Of a stretch of DNA of 54,233 bases, positions 14,572 through 22,017 are shown in pieces. Every line of letters begins with the position of its first letter. The stretch's first letter is position 1. The notes under the pieces were generated by a model. The model saw nothing but the letters and a program-made list of their open reading frames with translations. It was not told the origin of the DNA and did no database searches. Source of the stretch: a virus; the IMG/VR virus record IMGVR_UViG_3300048927_000792, positions 1 to 54,233 of that record; one strand, 5' to 3'. Both the position numbers and the translations under genes were made by a program.

Positions 14572-17083
14572 ACATGCGGGGGCGAGACATCGCCTTGAGG
14601 TCGCGGGCTGCCAGCGCCCGGCCGCCCTGAGCGCCTTGGATCGCAGCATCTTGCGCCATCTGGTTCATCTGTGCGAGCAGGTATTCCGTCACTACGGCAC
14701 CGCGGAGATCGAAGTGAAGGGCTTGGGCAACTGTGCCGGTCGATCCTGCTACGGCGGCGCGCACTCCGGTCATCGATGCGGCCGCCGTGGCGTTCAGCTG
14801 GTGGTTCGGGACGATCGTGCCGCTGGTCGGTGCGCGGAACAGTTCGGGTCCGTTCTCGCCGACGAGATAGGTTTGGCCGCCGGACACAGGGCCGCCAGCG
14901 GCGCGGGCGCCCGCGATCCCGAACAGCTTGCCGATACCGCCCAGTAGGCCGCCACCCGAACCAATGCCGCCGCTGCCGAAAATCGCTTGCTGGGCTGCGA
15001 GTCGCACGAAGTCGCTGATGATCGAGTTCAGGACATCGCCCGCGACACCCCCGAGTTTGATGAACTCGGTCGATGCCCTGGCGAGGCCATCGGTAAGTTC
15101 GTCTACCGCATTGAGTTCGATCCCTTCGATCGCGTCAGAGAGGTTATCGGCGGTATCACGGGCCTGTCGGCGGCGCTGTTCGAGCGGGGATTCGTACTGG
15201 CGGCCGATTCGCTCAGCGTCGTATCCCTTGAGCTGGTCGAGGATACGGAGGCGCTGTTCGGCGATTTCCTTTTGGGCGTCGGACGCGGTATTGCTGTTCT
15301 GGACGGCCTCCAGCTCCGCACGCTCCTGCTCATAGCTAAGGTCAAGCAGGCGGAACTCGATGTCCCTGCGCTCCTGCCGCGTAGCCACCAAGTCGGCTTG
15401 CGCGCGGAGAAGATCGCTATTGTCCTGGATGGAGGCGTTGTATCTCTCCAGATTGTCACGCCGATTGCTTTCGTCAGCAATCCGCTGTGCGCGTTCGCGC
15501 TGGAGTTCGGCGATCTCCTTTACCGCGGCAGTTCGTTCAGCAAGCTCCTGCTCGCTGATGCGGCCCAACTTGCGCTGGGTTTCGTACTCCGCAAGCCTTT
15601 GACGTTCGTCGCTGTCGATCGCCTGGAGGTTGTAGGCTAGAACGTCTTCCGTAGCCGTCGCCAAGGCAGCCTTTGCGGCATTTACATCGTCCTGCAATCT
15701 CGCCGCGTCACGCGCCTTCGAGGCGTCGTCGCGTATGGCTCGCAGACGCTCTTGCTCCGCCCTTCTGGCCTCAGCTTCAGCTTTACGCTGGGCGGCCGCA
15801 GCCTTTTTCTGATCGGCGTCCGACGGACCTGCCGGCTTAGGAACGTTTCGCTGCAACGGATTGCCGAACCGATCGAAGTACGTGTTAGCCAGATCCGCCG
15901 TTGAGCGCTCAGCCATTTCGTTACGCAGCCTGGCGGCCGAGGCGTCGCGGGTTTTTCTATACCGCCCAAGCAGGTTCGGATTGTATCCGCTCAGACCAAC
16001 CGCGCCGTCGATGTTATAAAGAAGCCCTTCAGCACCGATACTCGCGCCGGTCTGATCCTTGAGGAAGTCAGACACGCCAGAAGCGCTTTCGCGGATAAAC
16101 GAAAACGTCGTTTTCGCTGCTTGGAACAGCGGATCGAAAACGTCGCCAAGGCCTTCGAGGCTTGACCGTATTGAAACACCAAGATCCAAGGCGTCTTGTT
16201 CAAGCGACGCGAACCCTTTGCCTCCATCGGTCACAAAGTTGGCAATGGCGGTTGAGAATTGTCCGCCTCGATCAAAGGCCCCAAAAGTAGTGATCGCAGC
16301 ATTGTTGATCGATGTCATCGCCTGCTCGAAAGTGGTGGGCAGGCCATCAAATTCGGCATTGAGCTGCTTCAGAATCTTCGGGTCATTGAGGGCGTCGAAA
16401 AGCATCTGGCCAGAGAGTTTTCCGTCCTCCGCCATCTTCTTGAGCTCTTGGCGGGTGATCCCCAAAGAGTCGGTGAAGACGCGAGCCAGGCGCGGCGAAG
16501 CCTCCAGAATTTGACCAAGCTCCTCCCACTGCACATTGGTAGAGGCGAGCGCTTGCCCAAGCTGGAGTGTCGCGGATGCTACCTGAGCTTGACCGGCACC
16601 GCCAATTTTTAGAGCCTTTGAGAACGACTCCGTAGCCTGTGCGGCCTCATCCTGACCTCGCCCCAGCTCCTGCGCGGTTCGAGCAAAACTGCCGTAGAGT
16701 GAGGATGTTTCTTCAAGGCCAGAGCGAGTTTCGGCCGCCACTCTCTGGACATCAGCTTGAGCCTGGGCGAATGACCCGAACCCGTTTGTGGCCAAGCGAA
16801 GCTGAGCTTCCATGGACTTCGAGGCGTCGGCGAGATCAAGGAACTGCTTGGCAACCGCAATGAGTGAAACGCCTGCTGCCAAGCTCGAAACTGCGGTACC
16901 TATCCGGTTGACCGATCCGGTAATCGCGCCGGATGAGGTCCGCATCTGGTTTTCTAGGCTGAGGATTGATCGCTCTTGCAGGTTCAAGCTGGCCTGAACC
17001 CGCCTTGCTGTCTGCTGCATGTCAGCGTTATATTTCAGCACGTCAGCACGAAGCTGAAGAATTACCGGGTCGATCTCTGCCAT
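14570..17083 (-). CDS. tail tape measure protein
   Basis: 837 residues. Residues 75-240 match the tape-measure N-terminal domain (SMEAQLRLATNGFGSF, ASPRLARVFTDSLGITRQELKKMAEDGKLSGQMLFDAL). Residues 420-650 are charged coiled coil; the C-terminus is hydrophobic and Gly-rich (GGIGSGGGLLGGIGKLFGIAG) with a GGQTYLVGENGPELF block. Sets tail length and enters the cell envelope during ejection. No Shine-Dalgarno precedes the ATG; late promoter copy 4 puts the transcript start on it. Confidence 0.92.
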   Translation of the reverse strand: MAEIDPVILQLRADVLKYNADMQQTARRVQASLNLQERSILSLENQMRTSSGAITGSVNRIGTAVSSLAAGVSLIAVAKQFLDLADASKSMEAQLRLATNGFGSFAQAQADVQRVAAETRSGLEETSSLYGSFARTAQELGRGQDEAAQATESFSKALKIGGAGQAQVASATLQLGQALASTNVQWEELGQILEASPRLARVFTDSLGITRQELKKMAEDGKLSGQMLFDALNDPKILKQLNAEFDGLPTTFEQAMTSINNAAITTFGAFDRGGQFSTAIANFVTDGGKGFASLEQDALDLGVSIRSSLEGLGDVFDPLFQAAKTTFSFIRESASGVSDFLKDQTGASIGAEGLLYNIDGAVGLSGYNPNLLGRYRKTRDASAARLRNEMAERSTADLANTYFDRFGNPLQRNVPKPAGPSDADQKKAAAAQRKAEAEARRAEQERLRAIRDDASKARDAARLQDDVNAAKAALATATEDVLAYNLQAIDSDERQRLAEYETQRKLGRISEQELAERTAAVKEIAELQRERAQRIADESNRRDNLERYNASIQDNSDLLRAQADLVATRQERRDIEFRLLDLSYEQERAELEAVQNSNTASDAQKEIAEQRLRILDQLKGYDAERIGRQYESPLEQRRRQARDTADNLSDAIEGIELNAVDELTDGLARASTEFIKLGGVAGDVLNSIISDFVRLAAQQAIFGSGGIGSGGGLLGGIGKLFGIAGARAAGGPVSGGQTYLVGENGPELFRAPTSGTIVPNHQLNATAAASMTGVRAAVAGSTGTVAQALHFDLRGAVVTEYLLAQMNQMAQDAAIQGAQGGRALAARDLKAMSRPRM

Positions 17084-17089
17084 GGGGGC

Positions 17090-17126
17090 AGGCTAAGGTG
17101 CCAAGATATGGCGAATTACCGCCATT
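17090..17126 (-). promoter_or_regulatory. late promoter copy 4 (tape measure)
   Basis: Minus strand: AATGGCGGTAAT (17126-17115), 19 bp, TAGCCT (17095-17090). The -10 ends 7 nt before the ATG at 17083; leaderless transcript predicted. Confidence 0.8.
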
Positions 17127-17137
17127 AGGGAGGCGAT

Positions 17138-17596
17138 GTGAAGAGGTGTCCGAAGTGCGCAGAGAAAATCCAGGTGAAAGCCTCTGTCTGCCGGTACTGT
17201 GGTGCGGAACAGCCAAAGCTGGGTAAAACCAGCAACTGGCCAATTCTCGGTGTTTCAGTGGCCGTTTTAGGCGTTTTCTATCTGGCCAGTACCATTGGTG
17301 GGAAACCTAATCCCCGCCCGGTGGTAGCGGAATCACCGAAGCCAGTGATACCCGGTGAAAAATGCAAAGGATACAAAGGAGAGTCCTTCAATTTCTCCGG
17401 AATGGTGAAGCGCTCTCTTCGAAACCCCGCCAGTTTCGAGCATGTCCTCACCGCATATGGCCCAGTGGAAAACGGCGTGATGCTGGCGACTATGCAGTAC
17501 CGGGCGACCAACGGGTTCGGAGCGGTCGATACATATGTGGCAACTGGAGAGGTTAGGGTTTCAGACTGCTTTTCGCGGGTAATATCGGCAGAGTGA
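17138..17596 (+). CDS. zinc-ribbon membrane protein, cargo gene
   Basis: 152 residues from a GTG at 17138 just after GGGAGG; the nearby ATG is followed at once by a stop. The N-terminus is a zinc ribbon (CPKCAEK, then CRYCG), then one transmembrane helix (about 33-52) and a periplasmic domain of about 100 residues with two Cys. Lower GC than its neighbours and divergent from the tape measure. The layout suits a lysogeny-expressed envelope protein such as a superinfection-exclusion factor, but this is inference. Confidence 0.75.
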   Translation: MKRCPKCAEKIQVKASVCRYCGAEQPKLGKTSNWPILGVSVAVLGVFYLASTIGGKPNPRPVVAESPKPVIPGEKCKGYKGESFNFSGMVKRSLRNPASFEHVLTAYGPVENGVMLATMQYRATNGFGAVDTYVATGEVRVSDCFSRVISAE

Positions 17597-17607
17597 ATAT
17601 GTCGGAT

Positions 17608-17886
17608 CTAGGGCAGCGCCCCTCGATCCGACGACACCGCCAATAGCTCTGCGATAGCAGCCTCTGCCATATCCTGAAAAAGGCGTGGCACTGCGTCTAC
17701 TGCATACGTATCGCCGAGAGCATCCGCGATCGTAATCTCAAGGTGGGTCGCGAGCGTCATCGTATCTGCTGGATTAGGTCTGATCTCAGCGATGACGGGA
17801 TGCAAAACGCTCAAAGCTGCGCGGATGATGCGCCGCTGCTCGTTCCACGTAATCTGGGCCTTAGGCGGCGTAGGCTCGGTGAACAT
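17608..17886 (-). CDS. hypothetical helical protein
   Basis: 92 residues, mostly helical (RIIRAALSVLHPVIAEI, TLATHLEITIADAL, LFQDMAEAAIAELLA). Downstream of the antirepressor genes on the same strand. No recognised family. Confidence 0.6.
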   Translation of the reverse strand: MFTEPTPPKAQITWNEQRRIIRAALSVLHPVIAEIRPNPADTMTLATHLEITIADALGDTYAVDAVPRLFQDMAEAAIAELLAVSSDRGALP

Positions 17887-17905
17887 AAGCTATCTCCATA
17901 TTGAT

Positions 17906-17923
17906 GGCGGCCCTAGAGCCGCC
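17906..17923. other. short intergenic hairpin
   Basis: ggcggc (17906-17911), 6-nt loop, gccgcc (17918-17923), between the genes at 17608 and 17933. No T-run; could be an mRNA processing or attenuation structure. Confidence 0.35.
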
Positions 17924-17932
17924 CGCAAAGCG

Positions 17933-18361
17933 TCATGCCGAAAGACGTGCCTCATCTCGCGCGACGCCCTGACGGAATGGTTCGTAGAAATCACCCTCCG
18001 CATGCAGCCAGACGTGTCCGATGCCGCGCTTCTTCATCTTGATCTGCTGCCTGGTCATGGCTGGGGTCTCCGCGAGGCGAACGGCGGCAGTAAGCTGGCG
18101 GGCGAACGCGGCATCCCTCTCGCCCGAAAGCGCGGCCGAATTGCCGAGACGGTGAGCTGCTGCCCAGCGCGCTTCGACCAGATCGCGTTCTGCGCTGGCG
18201 ATCATAGCTTCATTGAAGGCCAGCAGGAACGTCATCTTCGGATCTACTATGCCGTCGATGACTTTCAGGACCGGCGCGCCCGCGTAAGGCGGTGGCGGGG
18301 TTGGATCGGTGCGATTGTCATTGGCAAGGGCGCGCGGAAAGGGTATGACGTTCGAAGCCAT
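17933..18361 (-). CDS. hypothetical protein
   Basis: 142 residues. The N-terminus (NVIPFPRALANDN) is a low-complexity signature common in alphaproteobacterial proteins; residues 40-110 are helical, and the end (RGIGHVWLHAEGDFYEPFRQGV) is aromatic. GGAG before the ATG. A strong hairpin lies just upstream, so expression may depend on read-through from the antirepressor unit. Confidence 0.65.
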   Translation of the reverse strand: MASNVIPFPRALANDNRTDPTPPPPYAGAPVLKVIDGIVDPKMTFLLAFNEAMIASAERDLVEARWAAAHRLGNSAALSGERDAAFARQLTAAVRLAETPAMTRQQIKMKKRGIGHVWLHAEGDFYEPFRQGVARDEARLSA

Positions 18362-18386
18362 GATTGATCTCCATCGATTTGGTTAT

Positions 18387-18419
18387 GAGCGGCGCGGGAT
18401 CACTACTCCCGCGCCGCTC
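18387..18419. terminator. strong hairpin terminator of the antirepressor unit
   Basis: Perfect 13-bp stem gagcggcgcggga/tcccgcgccgctc with a 7-nt loop. It follows the stop at 18425 on the minus strand. The T-rich side (tcttcgttt) is on the plus strand, so it may block plus-strand transcripts better; attenuation on the minus strand is possible. Confidence 0.65.
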
Positions 18420-18424
18420 TTCGT

Positions 18425-18592
18425 TTAGTTGTTGGCTGCCTTCACGCGATCGGCCTCGTCGAGGTATTCTCGCATCCAGTGCCCGGCCTGCTCGCCGAAC
18501 AGATCGGCGTAGAGTTCGATCTTCGCTTCCCTGAGTTCGTGAGGCGACATTTCGTGATCCTCGTCGTCGAGGAGTTCGAGATACTTGCCCAT
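18425..18592 (-). CDS. small acidic phage protein
   Basis: 55 residues, MGKYLELLDDEDHEMSPHEL then HWMREYLDEADRVKAANN; acidic and helical. ATG at 18592 overlaps the previous stop (TGATG). Last gene of the antirepressor operon before the hairpin. Function unknown. Confidence 0.7.
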   Translation of the reverse strand: MGKYLELLDDEDHEMSPHELREAKIELYADLFGEQAGHWMREYLDEADRVKAANN

Positions 18593-18873
18593 CAGTCGAT
18601 CGGCCTGATCGAGATTTCAGGGCCGTTGAACAGAAGCTCTTCCAGTTTCATGATGACCAAGCTGATTGCGGCCTTGGAAACCACTGCAACGCCGTCATCC
18701 CATCCCGTGCCCTGATCTTCAAGGCTAATGCACTGCATCGCGGTGTGGAGCCATTCGTTCGGTGTTCCCATATTTTCGGGAAGATCGAACAGGGCGGGGC
18801 TGATGGTGCGCATCAGGTGAAGGCGAGAGCCGGCGCGTTCGTCCGGTGTCGGCAAATTCACGATATTGCTCAT
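18592..18873 (-). CDS. hypothetical protein in the antirepressor operon
   Basis: 93 residues, one globular domain (SRLHLMRTISPALFDLPENMG, VVSKAAISLVIMKLEELLF). Start overlaps the antirepressor stop. No family recognised; translational coupling suggests a role tied to the antirepressor. Confidence 0.65.
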   Translation of the reverse strand: MSNIVNLPTPDERAGSRLHLMRTISPALFDLPENMGTPNEWLHTAMQCISLEDQGTGWDDGVAVVSKAAISLVIMKLEELLFNGPEISIRPID

Positions 18874-19430
18874 GCAGCCTCCTGCCGGATCATGCCGTAA
18901 TGGAAGAGGTCATTCTGTTCCGGACGGTACATCTCCGGGACGCGCGGCAGGTTCATCTTGAAGTAGGCTTGCCGGAAGGCCATCGTACCGAAGCCTTTAT
19001 GGATCATGTCGCAGAGGCGCATCTTTTCGGAGATCGACATTTCCTCGTGCGGCTCGCCATCAGGGTCAACAATGGCGCGCTTGCCAGCGAAGTGGTCGTG
19101 GAGAACCTGATAGCACTCGCGCTGATACAGAATCACCCGCTCTTTGACCGCTTCGTCTTTGATGCGATGCGTGTCGATGCCGAAGAGCCATCCATTGACC
19201 AGCTCAAGCTTGATGCAGAGAGCATCCTGTGCCCCACCTCGACCGAAAGGGATATGCATGACACATATACCTTCGCTGAGAACGGGGTCGCGCTTCACGC
19301 GCTGCTCTTGTCCGGACCAATTCAGCCCCATACCTTCTACGAGCGGCTTGAGGGCCACAAAGGTTCCGTCGTCGCGCTTGAACCCGCAAAGGTCATCTCC
19401 GCGGAAGTTGACAGTCACAATCTCACCCAT
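18870..19430 (-). CDS. ant: phage antirepressor (P22 Ant N-terminal domain)
   Basis: 186 residues. Residues 5-115 match the P22-type antirepressor N-terminal domain (VTVNFRGDDLCGF, FVALKPLVEGMGLNWSGQEQRVKRD, DALCIKLELVNGWLFGID, CYQVLHDHF). Such proteins bind and inactivate phage repressors to trigger lytic growth. The C-terminal 70 residues differ from P22 Ant. Preceded 63 bp upstream by an Arc-type gene, matching the P22 immI order arc-ant. Confidence 0.85.
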   Translation of the reverse strand: MGEIVTVNFRGDDLCGFKRDDGTFVALKPLVEGMGLNWSGQEQRVKRDPVLSEGICVMHIPFGRGGAQDALCIKLELVNGWLFGIDTHRIKDEAVKERVILYQRECYQVLHDHFAGKRAIVDPDGEPHEEMSISEKMRLCDMIHKGFGTMAFRQAYFKMNLPRVPEMYRPEQNDLFHYGMIRQEAA

Positions 19431-19493
19431 GATATGGGCCTTTCATGCTTGGCGCTATGCGCCGGGTTTTTGGAGTGGCCTCGAACCTGGTTC

Positions 19494-19667
19494 CTACGCC
19501 GAGTGGTTCGAGGCCGCTTTATGTGCGCTGATGGCGCTCTTGAGATGAAAGATCATCTCACCGCTCAGCGTCCTGCAATTGGCAGATGCCAATTCTTCCA
19601 ATTCGGCCCGCATGCCCTCAGGCACGCGGAAGATCATCTTGTCCTCTTTGCGTGGAGTAGTGGTCAT
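19494..19667 (-). CDS. Arc-type ribbon-helix-helix repressor
   Basis: 57 residues from the ATG at 19667, GGAGG 8 nt upstream. KMIFRVPEGMRAELEELASANCRTLSGEMIFHLKSAI is a complete RHH: basic strand, helix A, turn, helix B. Should dimerise and bind its own operator region at 19690-19739, repressing the antirepressor operon as Arc does. Confidence 0.85.
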   Translation of the reverse strand: MTTTPRKEDKMIFRVPEGMRAELEELASANCRTLSGEMIFHLKSAISAHKAASNHSA

Positions 19668-19689
19668 ACATACCGCCTCCTTTCTGCGG

Positions 19690-19739
19690 TATGGCGAGAC
19701 AATTGCATCGCCATATGGCGATGTCAATGGGTCGCCATA
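19690..19739. promoter_or_regulatory. 50-bp symmetric operator between divergent RHH genes
   Basis: Four half-sites: TATGGCGA (19690-19697), TCGCCATA (19708-19715), TATGGCGA (19714-19721), TCGCCATA (19732-19739), symmetric about 19714.5. The centre is an 18-bp perfect palindrome catcgccatatggcgatg (19706-19723). A minus-strand -35 TTGACA (19727-19722) lies inside, with AATTGT as possible -10. Bound RHH tetramers would cover both divergent promoters. Confidence 0.8.
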
Positions 19740-19781
19740 TGAGGTAGTGAATTTTTTTGAGAAGGCGGCTAACGAGTATCT

Positions 19782-20225
19782 ATGAAGAATCGTGCACCAA
19801 GCGACAAAGCCGACAAAATCATCATTCGCCTGCCTGATGGGATGCGCGAGCGCCTGCAGCTACGCGCTGCGGCGGGCGGGCGATCGATGACGGCCGAGGT
19901 TGTTGATATGCTGGAGCGCGGCTTAGGTGAAATGCCAGTCAGCGATCTCAAGTCGCTGTACGAAGACGGCATGGCCATCGAAGCGCAGATTCGTGCGGTA
20001 GAGGTCGATCTGGAGCAGAAGAGGGCACGCCTGGAGGCGATCCATGAGCAAATCCGCCAGCATATCGGGCGGGATATGGGCGATCACGATCCCCTTCAAT
20101 ATGCATGGGTCTACATGCAGAGCGAGATCGAAAGCGATGATGCCGCCGCCCGCCAGAAGCGCATTTTCGACGCTATCGGTAAGGTCGTGGACAGCGATCG
20201 GGCGAAGGGCAAGCTGCCTGAATGA
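19782..20225 (+). CDS. RHH repressor with coiled-coil C-terminus (Mnt-like)
   Basis: 147 residues. Residues 10-48 are an RHH domain (ADKIIIRLPDGMRERLQLRAAAGG, SMTAEVVDMLERGL), then a long coiled coil (IEAQIRAVEVDLEQKRARLEAIHEQIRQHIG) and an extra helical domain. Mnt also joins an RHH to a coiled coil, so this and the divergent Arc-type gene make an arc/mnt-like pair across the 50-bp operator. Confidence 0.8.
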   Translation: MKNRAPSDKADKIIIRLPDGMRERLQLRAAAGGRSMTAEVVDMLERGLGEMPVSDLKSLYEDGMAIEAQIRAVEVDLEQKRARLEAIHEQIRQHIGRDMGDHDPLQYAWVYMQSEIESDDAAARQKRIFDAIGKVVDSDRAKGKLPE

Positions 20226-20259
20226 CCAAAGCCGAGAAGCCCTAGAGCCGCCCTCGACT

Positions 20260-20300
20260 CCCTGATGATGCCTGATCCATAGTTGGGCGTCGAATCAGGG
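20260..20300. other. inverted repeat after the RHH gene
   Basis: ccctgat (20260-20266) and atcaggg (20294-20300) with a 27-nt loop, just before the retropepsin-like gene. Weak; may be a terminator or a regulatory fold. Confidence 0.3.
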
Positions 20301-20306
20301 GGTTGT

Positions 20307-20759
20307 ATGGCGATCTTGAAAGTCCGGTACATCGATGATTTAGGGCGCCCGTCGGACCCTGTTAATGGCTATCCGTGCGTTGATCTGAGGATGAGTTTTC
20401 GGTCTCCGCATGACCCTGCTGGCAACCCCATCTCGCTGGAGGATGTGTTTCCAATCGTCGCCGTAATCGACACCGGCGCTCATATAAGTGGGATTGTGCC
20501 GCGCTGCATTCCGCATTGGGCTAGGGCAGAGATTGTCACAAAGTCGACAGGCGTCACTGGCGTTGGAACATCGAATATTTATCGGGCGACAGTCTATGTT
20601 GAGGATGCGAAGTGGATGGCGGCAGGGGTTCTTTTCGGGTCAATCTCGATGGAAAACACGCCGTTCGATGTCGTTCTGGGTCGAGAATTTCTCCGACACA
20701 CGAGCTTCGATTATGATGGAGCTTCCGGCATTACCTGGCTGAAGGTGCCAACCGCGTAG
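20307..20759 (+). CDS. retropepsin-like aspartic protease domain protein
   Basis: 150 residues from the ATG at 20307 after a GGGGG run. FPIVAVIDTGAHISGI places Asp-Thr-Gly at 55-57 after a hydrophobic strand, as in clan AA aspartic peptidases; PFDVVLGREFLRH (119-131) matches their late conserved block (h-LG-x-D/E-FL). A single domain of this size would act as a dimer. AT-richer than its neighbours and on the opposite strand to the structural genes; likely acquired cargo. Substrate unknown; inactive binding domain possible. Confidence 0.75.
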   Translation: MAILKVRYIDDLGRPSDPVNGYPCVDLRMSFRSPHDPAGNPISLEDVFPIVAVIDTGAHISGIVPRCIPHWARAEIVTKSTGVTGVGTSNIYRATVYVEDAKWMAAGVLFGSISMENTPFDVVLGREFLRHTSFDYDGASGITWLKVPTA

Positions 20760-20826
20760 CTGTGTGAACGAGGAAGTGGTTCCTGTGGTGGGAACTGGCT
20801 CGTCCTCCCGAGTGATGCTGATTTCG

Positions 20827-20979
20827 TCACTGGCCACGATGCGCCTCCACAAACCTCCGAAGCCGGTCAGGATCACCGGGGGCTTTCGGTTCTGACCCTG
20901 GCGAGGCATGTGCCTCGTTATGGGCCTCCAACGCTTCGAAGTAGCCCGAGAGCGAAAGCCGCTCCCAGTCCAGATGCAT
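20827..20979 (-). CDS. second tail assembly chaperone ORF, probable frameshift product
   Basis: 50 residues from the ATG at 20979, MHLDWERLSLSGYFEALEAHNEAH. No ribosome site precedes the ATG (GGCGGG abuts it). The frame stays open upstream (RKGQLISNCGG) and overlaps the end of the chaperone at 20997 in the -1 frame, near CGAAAAG. Like lambda G/GT, expression by -1 frameshift to a longer fusion is more likely than independent initiation. Confidence 0.65.
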   Translation of the reverse strand: MHLDWERLSLSGYFEALEAHNEAHASPGSEPKAPGDPDRLRRFVEAHRGQ

Positions 20980-20996
20980 CCCGCCGCAGTTGGAGA

Positions 20997-21446
20997 TCAG
21001 TTGTCCTTTTCGGAGAGGCTGGGGGCCAGCGGCTCCTCCCCCGCGCCGGGCGCTTTTTTTAGGCTGATGCCGACAATCGCCGCATGCAGGATCGACCAGG
21101 CGACGTGGAGCCCCTCGACCATGGGGCGGCTCGGGAACACATAGCCCTCGACCAGTTCGCGAGCCTTCTGCGGGCCGACCTCGATCTCGGCGCCGTCCAC
21201 CATGCCGGAATTGCCGCCGATCAGGCCGAGGCGGATCGTCTCGCGGATTTCAGCGACCATCGCCGAGCCGCCGCCGAGGTAGACTGGCGCAGTGCCATCG
21301 ATGGCCAGCCCGGCACCCATGGCGTCGTACATCGCGAAGATGGACTTATCCCCGCACTTGCGCTCCAGCTCGACCACCTGAGGGAGGCCGAGCCAGAAAC
21401 TATAGTCGCCATCCCCAAAGGCTAGCGTGACGGCAGTGTCAGGCAT
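20997..21446 (-). CDS. tail assembly chaperone (GTA gp10-like)
   Basis: 149 residues: beta-rich start TLAFGDGDYSFWLGLPQVVELERKCG and ARELVEGYVFPSRPMVEGLHVAWSILHAAIVG fit the GTA gp10-type tail chaperone family. Follows the tail tube gene, as in siphophages, but is separated from the tape measure by the 3.7-kb island. Confidence 0.8.
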   Translation of the reverse strand: MPDTAVTLAFGDGDYSFWLGLPQVVELERKCGDKSIFAMYDAMGAGLAIDGTAPVYLGGGSAMVAEIRETIRLGLIGGNSGMVDGAEIEVGPQKARELVEGYVFPSRPMVEGLHVAWSILHAAIVGISLKKAPGAGEEPLAPSLSEKDN

Positions 21447-21895
21447 CAGGCGGCGGCGGTCCAGGTGAGGGCGCCTTCGCCTTCCAGCGTGATTTCAGCC
21501 GTGCCCGCGCTGTCCTGCGAATAGGACTGGTTGCGCGTGGTCATCAGAGCGGTGCCGCCATAGGTGCCCATGAGGTCGCCGCCGTCGGTGCCGTCGTCGC
21601 GATACAGCTCGATCGCGTAGGTTTTGCGGACGCCGAAAGCGTCGCTCATCTCTTCTTCGAGATCGATATTGTCTGAGCCGGTGCCGCTGATCGACCAGGA
21701 CGAGCCGGTAACGCGCAGCTTGCGGGTGCCAGGCCGGTTGGGCTTGGCGCAATCGCGGCGATAAGTCTCGTTGGTCTGGGCGGTGCGGTTGATGGTGACG
21801 CCCTCGATGCCGCAGACGAGCGTGAGCACGGCGGGCGGGCCATCGGCGGTCTGAATCTTGATGAGGGCGAAATCTGCGCTATTCGGCTCGGACAC
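21446..21895 (-). CDS. major tail tube protein
   Basis: 149 residues. The start at GTG 21895 is chosen for GGAG 7 nt upstream; TTG at 21901 is the alternative. Beta-rich with GVTINRTAQTNETYRRDCAKPNRPGTRKLRVTGSSWSISGTG and IELYRDD, typical of TP901-1/GTA-type tail tube proteins. Forms the hexameric tube rings. Ends overlapping the chaperone gene. Confidence 0.85.
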   Translation of the reverse strand: MSEPNSADFALIKIQTADGPPAVLTLVCGIEGVTINRTAQTNETYRRDCAKPNRPGTRKLRVTGSSWSISGTGSDNIDLEEEMSDAFGVRKTYAIELYRDDGTDGGDLMGTYGGTALMTTRNQSYSQDSAGTAEITLEGEGALTWTAAA

Positions 21896-21922
21896 GGGCA
21901 ATCTCCAGCATGGTCTGTGCCG

Positions 21923-21959
21923 AAGTTATGGGTTCGGGCGCTAGCCGTTTACCGCCGTT
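21923..21959 (-). promoter_or_regulatory. late promoter copy 5 (tail tube unit)
   Basis: Minus strand: AACGGCGGTAAA (21959-21948), 19 bp, TAACTT (21928-21923). Start near 21916 gives a leader of about 20 nt, which contains GGAG. Confidence 0.78.
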
Positions 21960-21964
21960 GGGCA

Positions 21965-21997
21965 AACGAAAAGGGCGGCCATCGCTGACCGCCCCTT
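21965..21997 (-). terminator. intrinsic terminator after the 22018 gene
   Basis: Minus strand: AAGGGGCGG, 10-nt loop, CCGCCCTT with one bulged G, then TTCGTTT. Ends the short unit from late promoter copy 6 just before copy 5. Confidence 0.65.
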
Positions 21998-22017
21998 CTA
22001 CTTCGGAGGCCTTAGCC

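Noticed and set aside
17061-17070. attaccgggt near the tape measure start, resembling the motif
   Set aside because: The conserved GGCGG core is broken and it lies inside the coding sequence; the true copy is at 17115-17126.
20640-20909. 89-codon minus-strand ORF overlapping the retropepsin-like gene
   Set aside because: Shadow frame; the real minus-strand gene here is the 50-residue chaperone ORF at 20827 in another frame.
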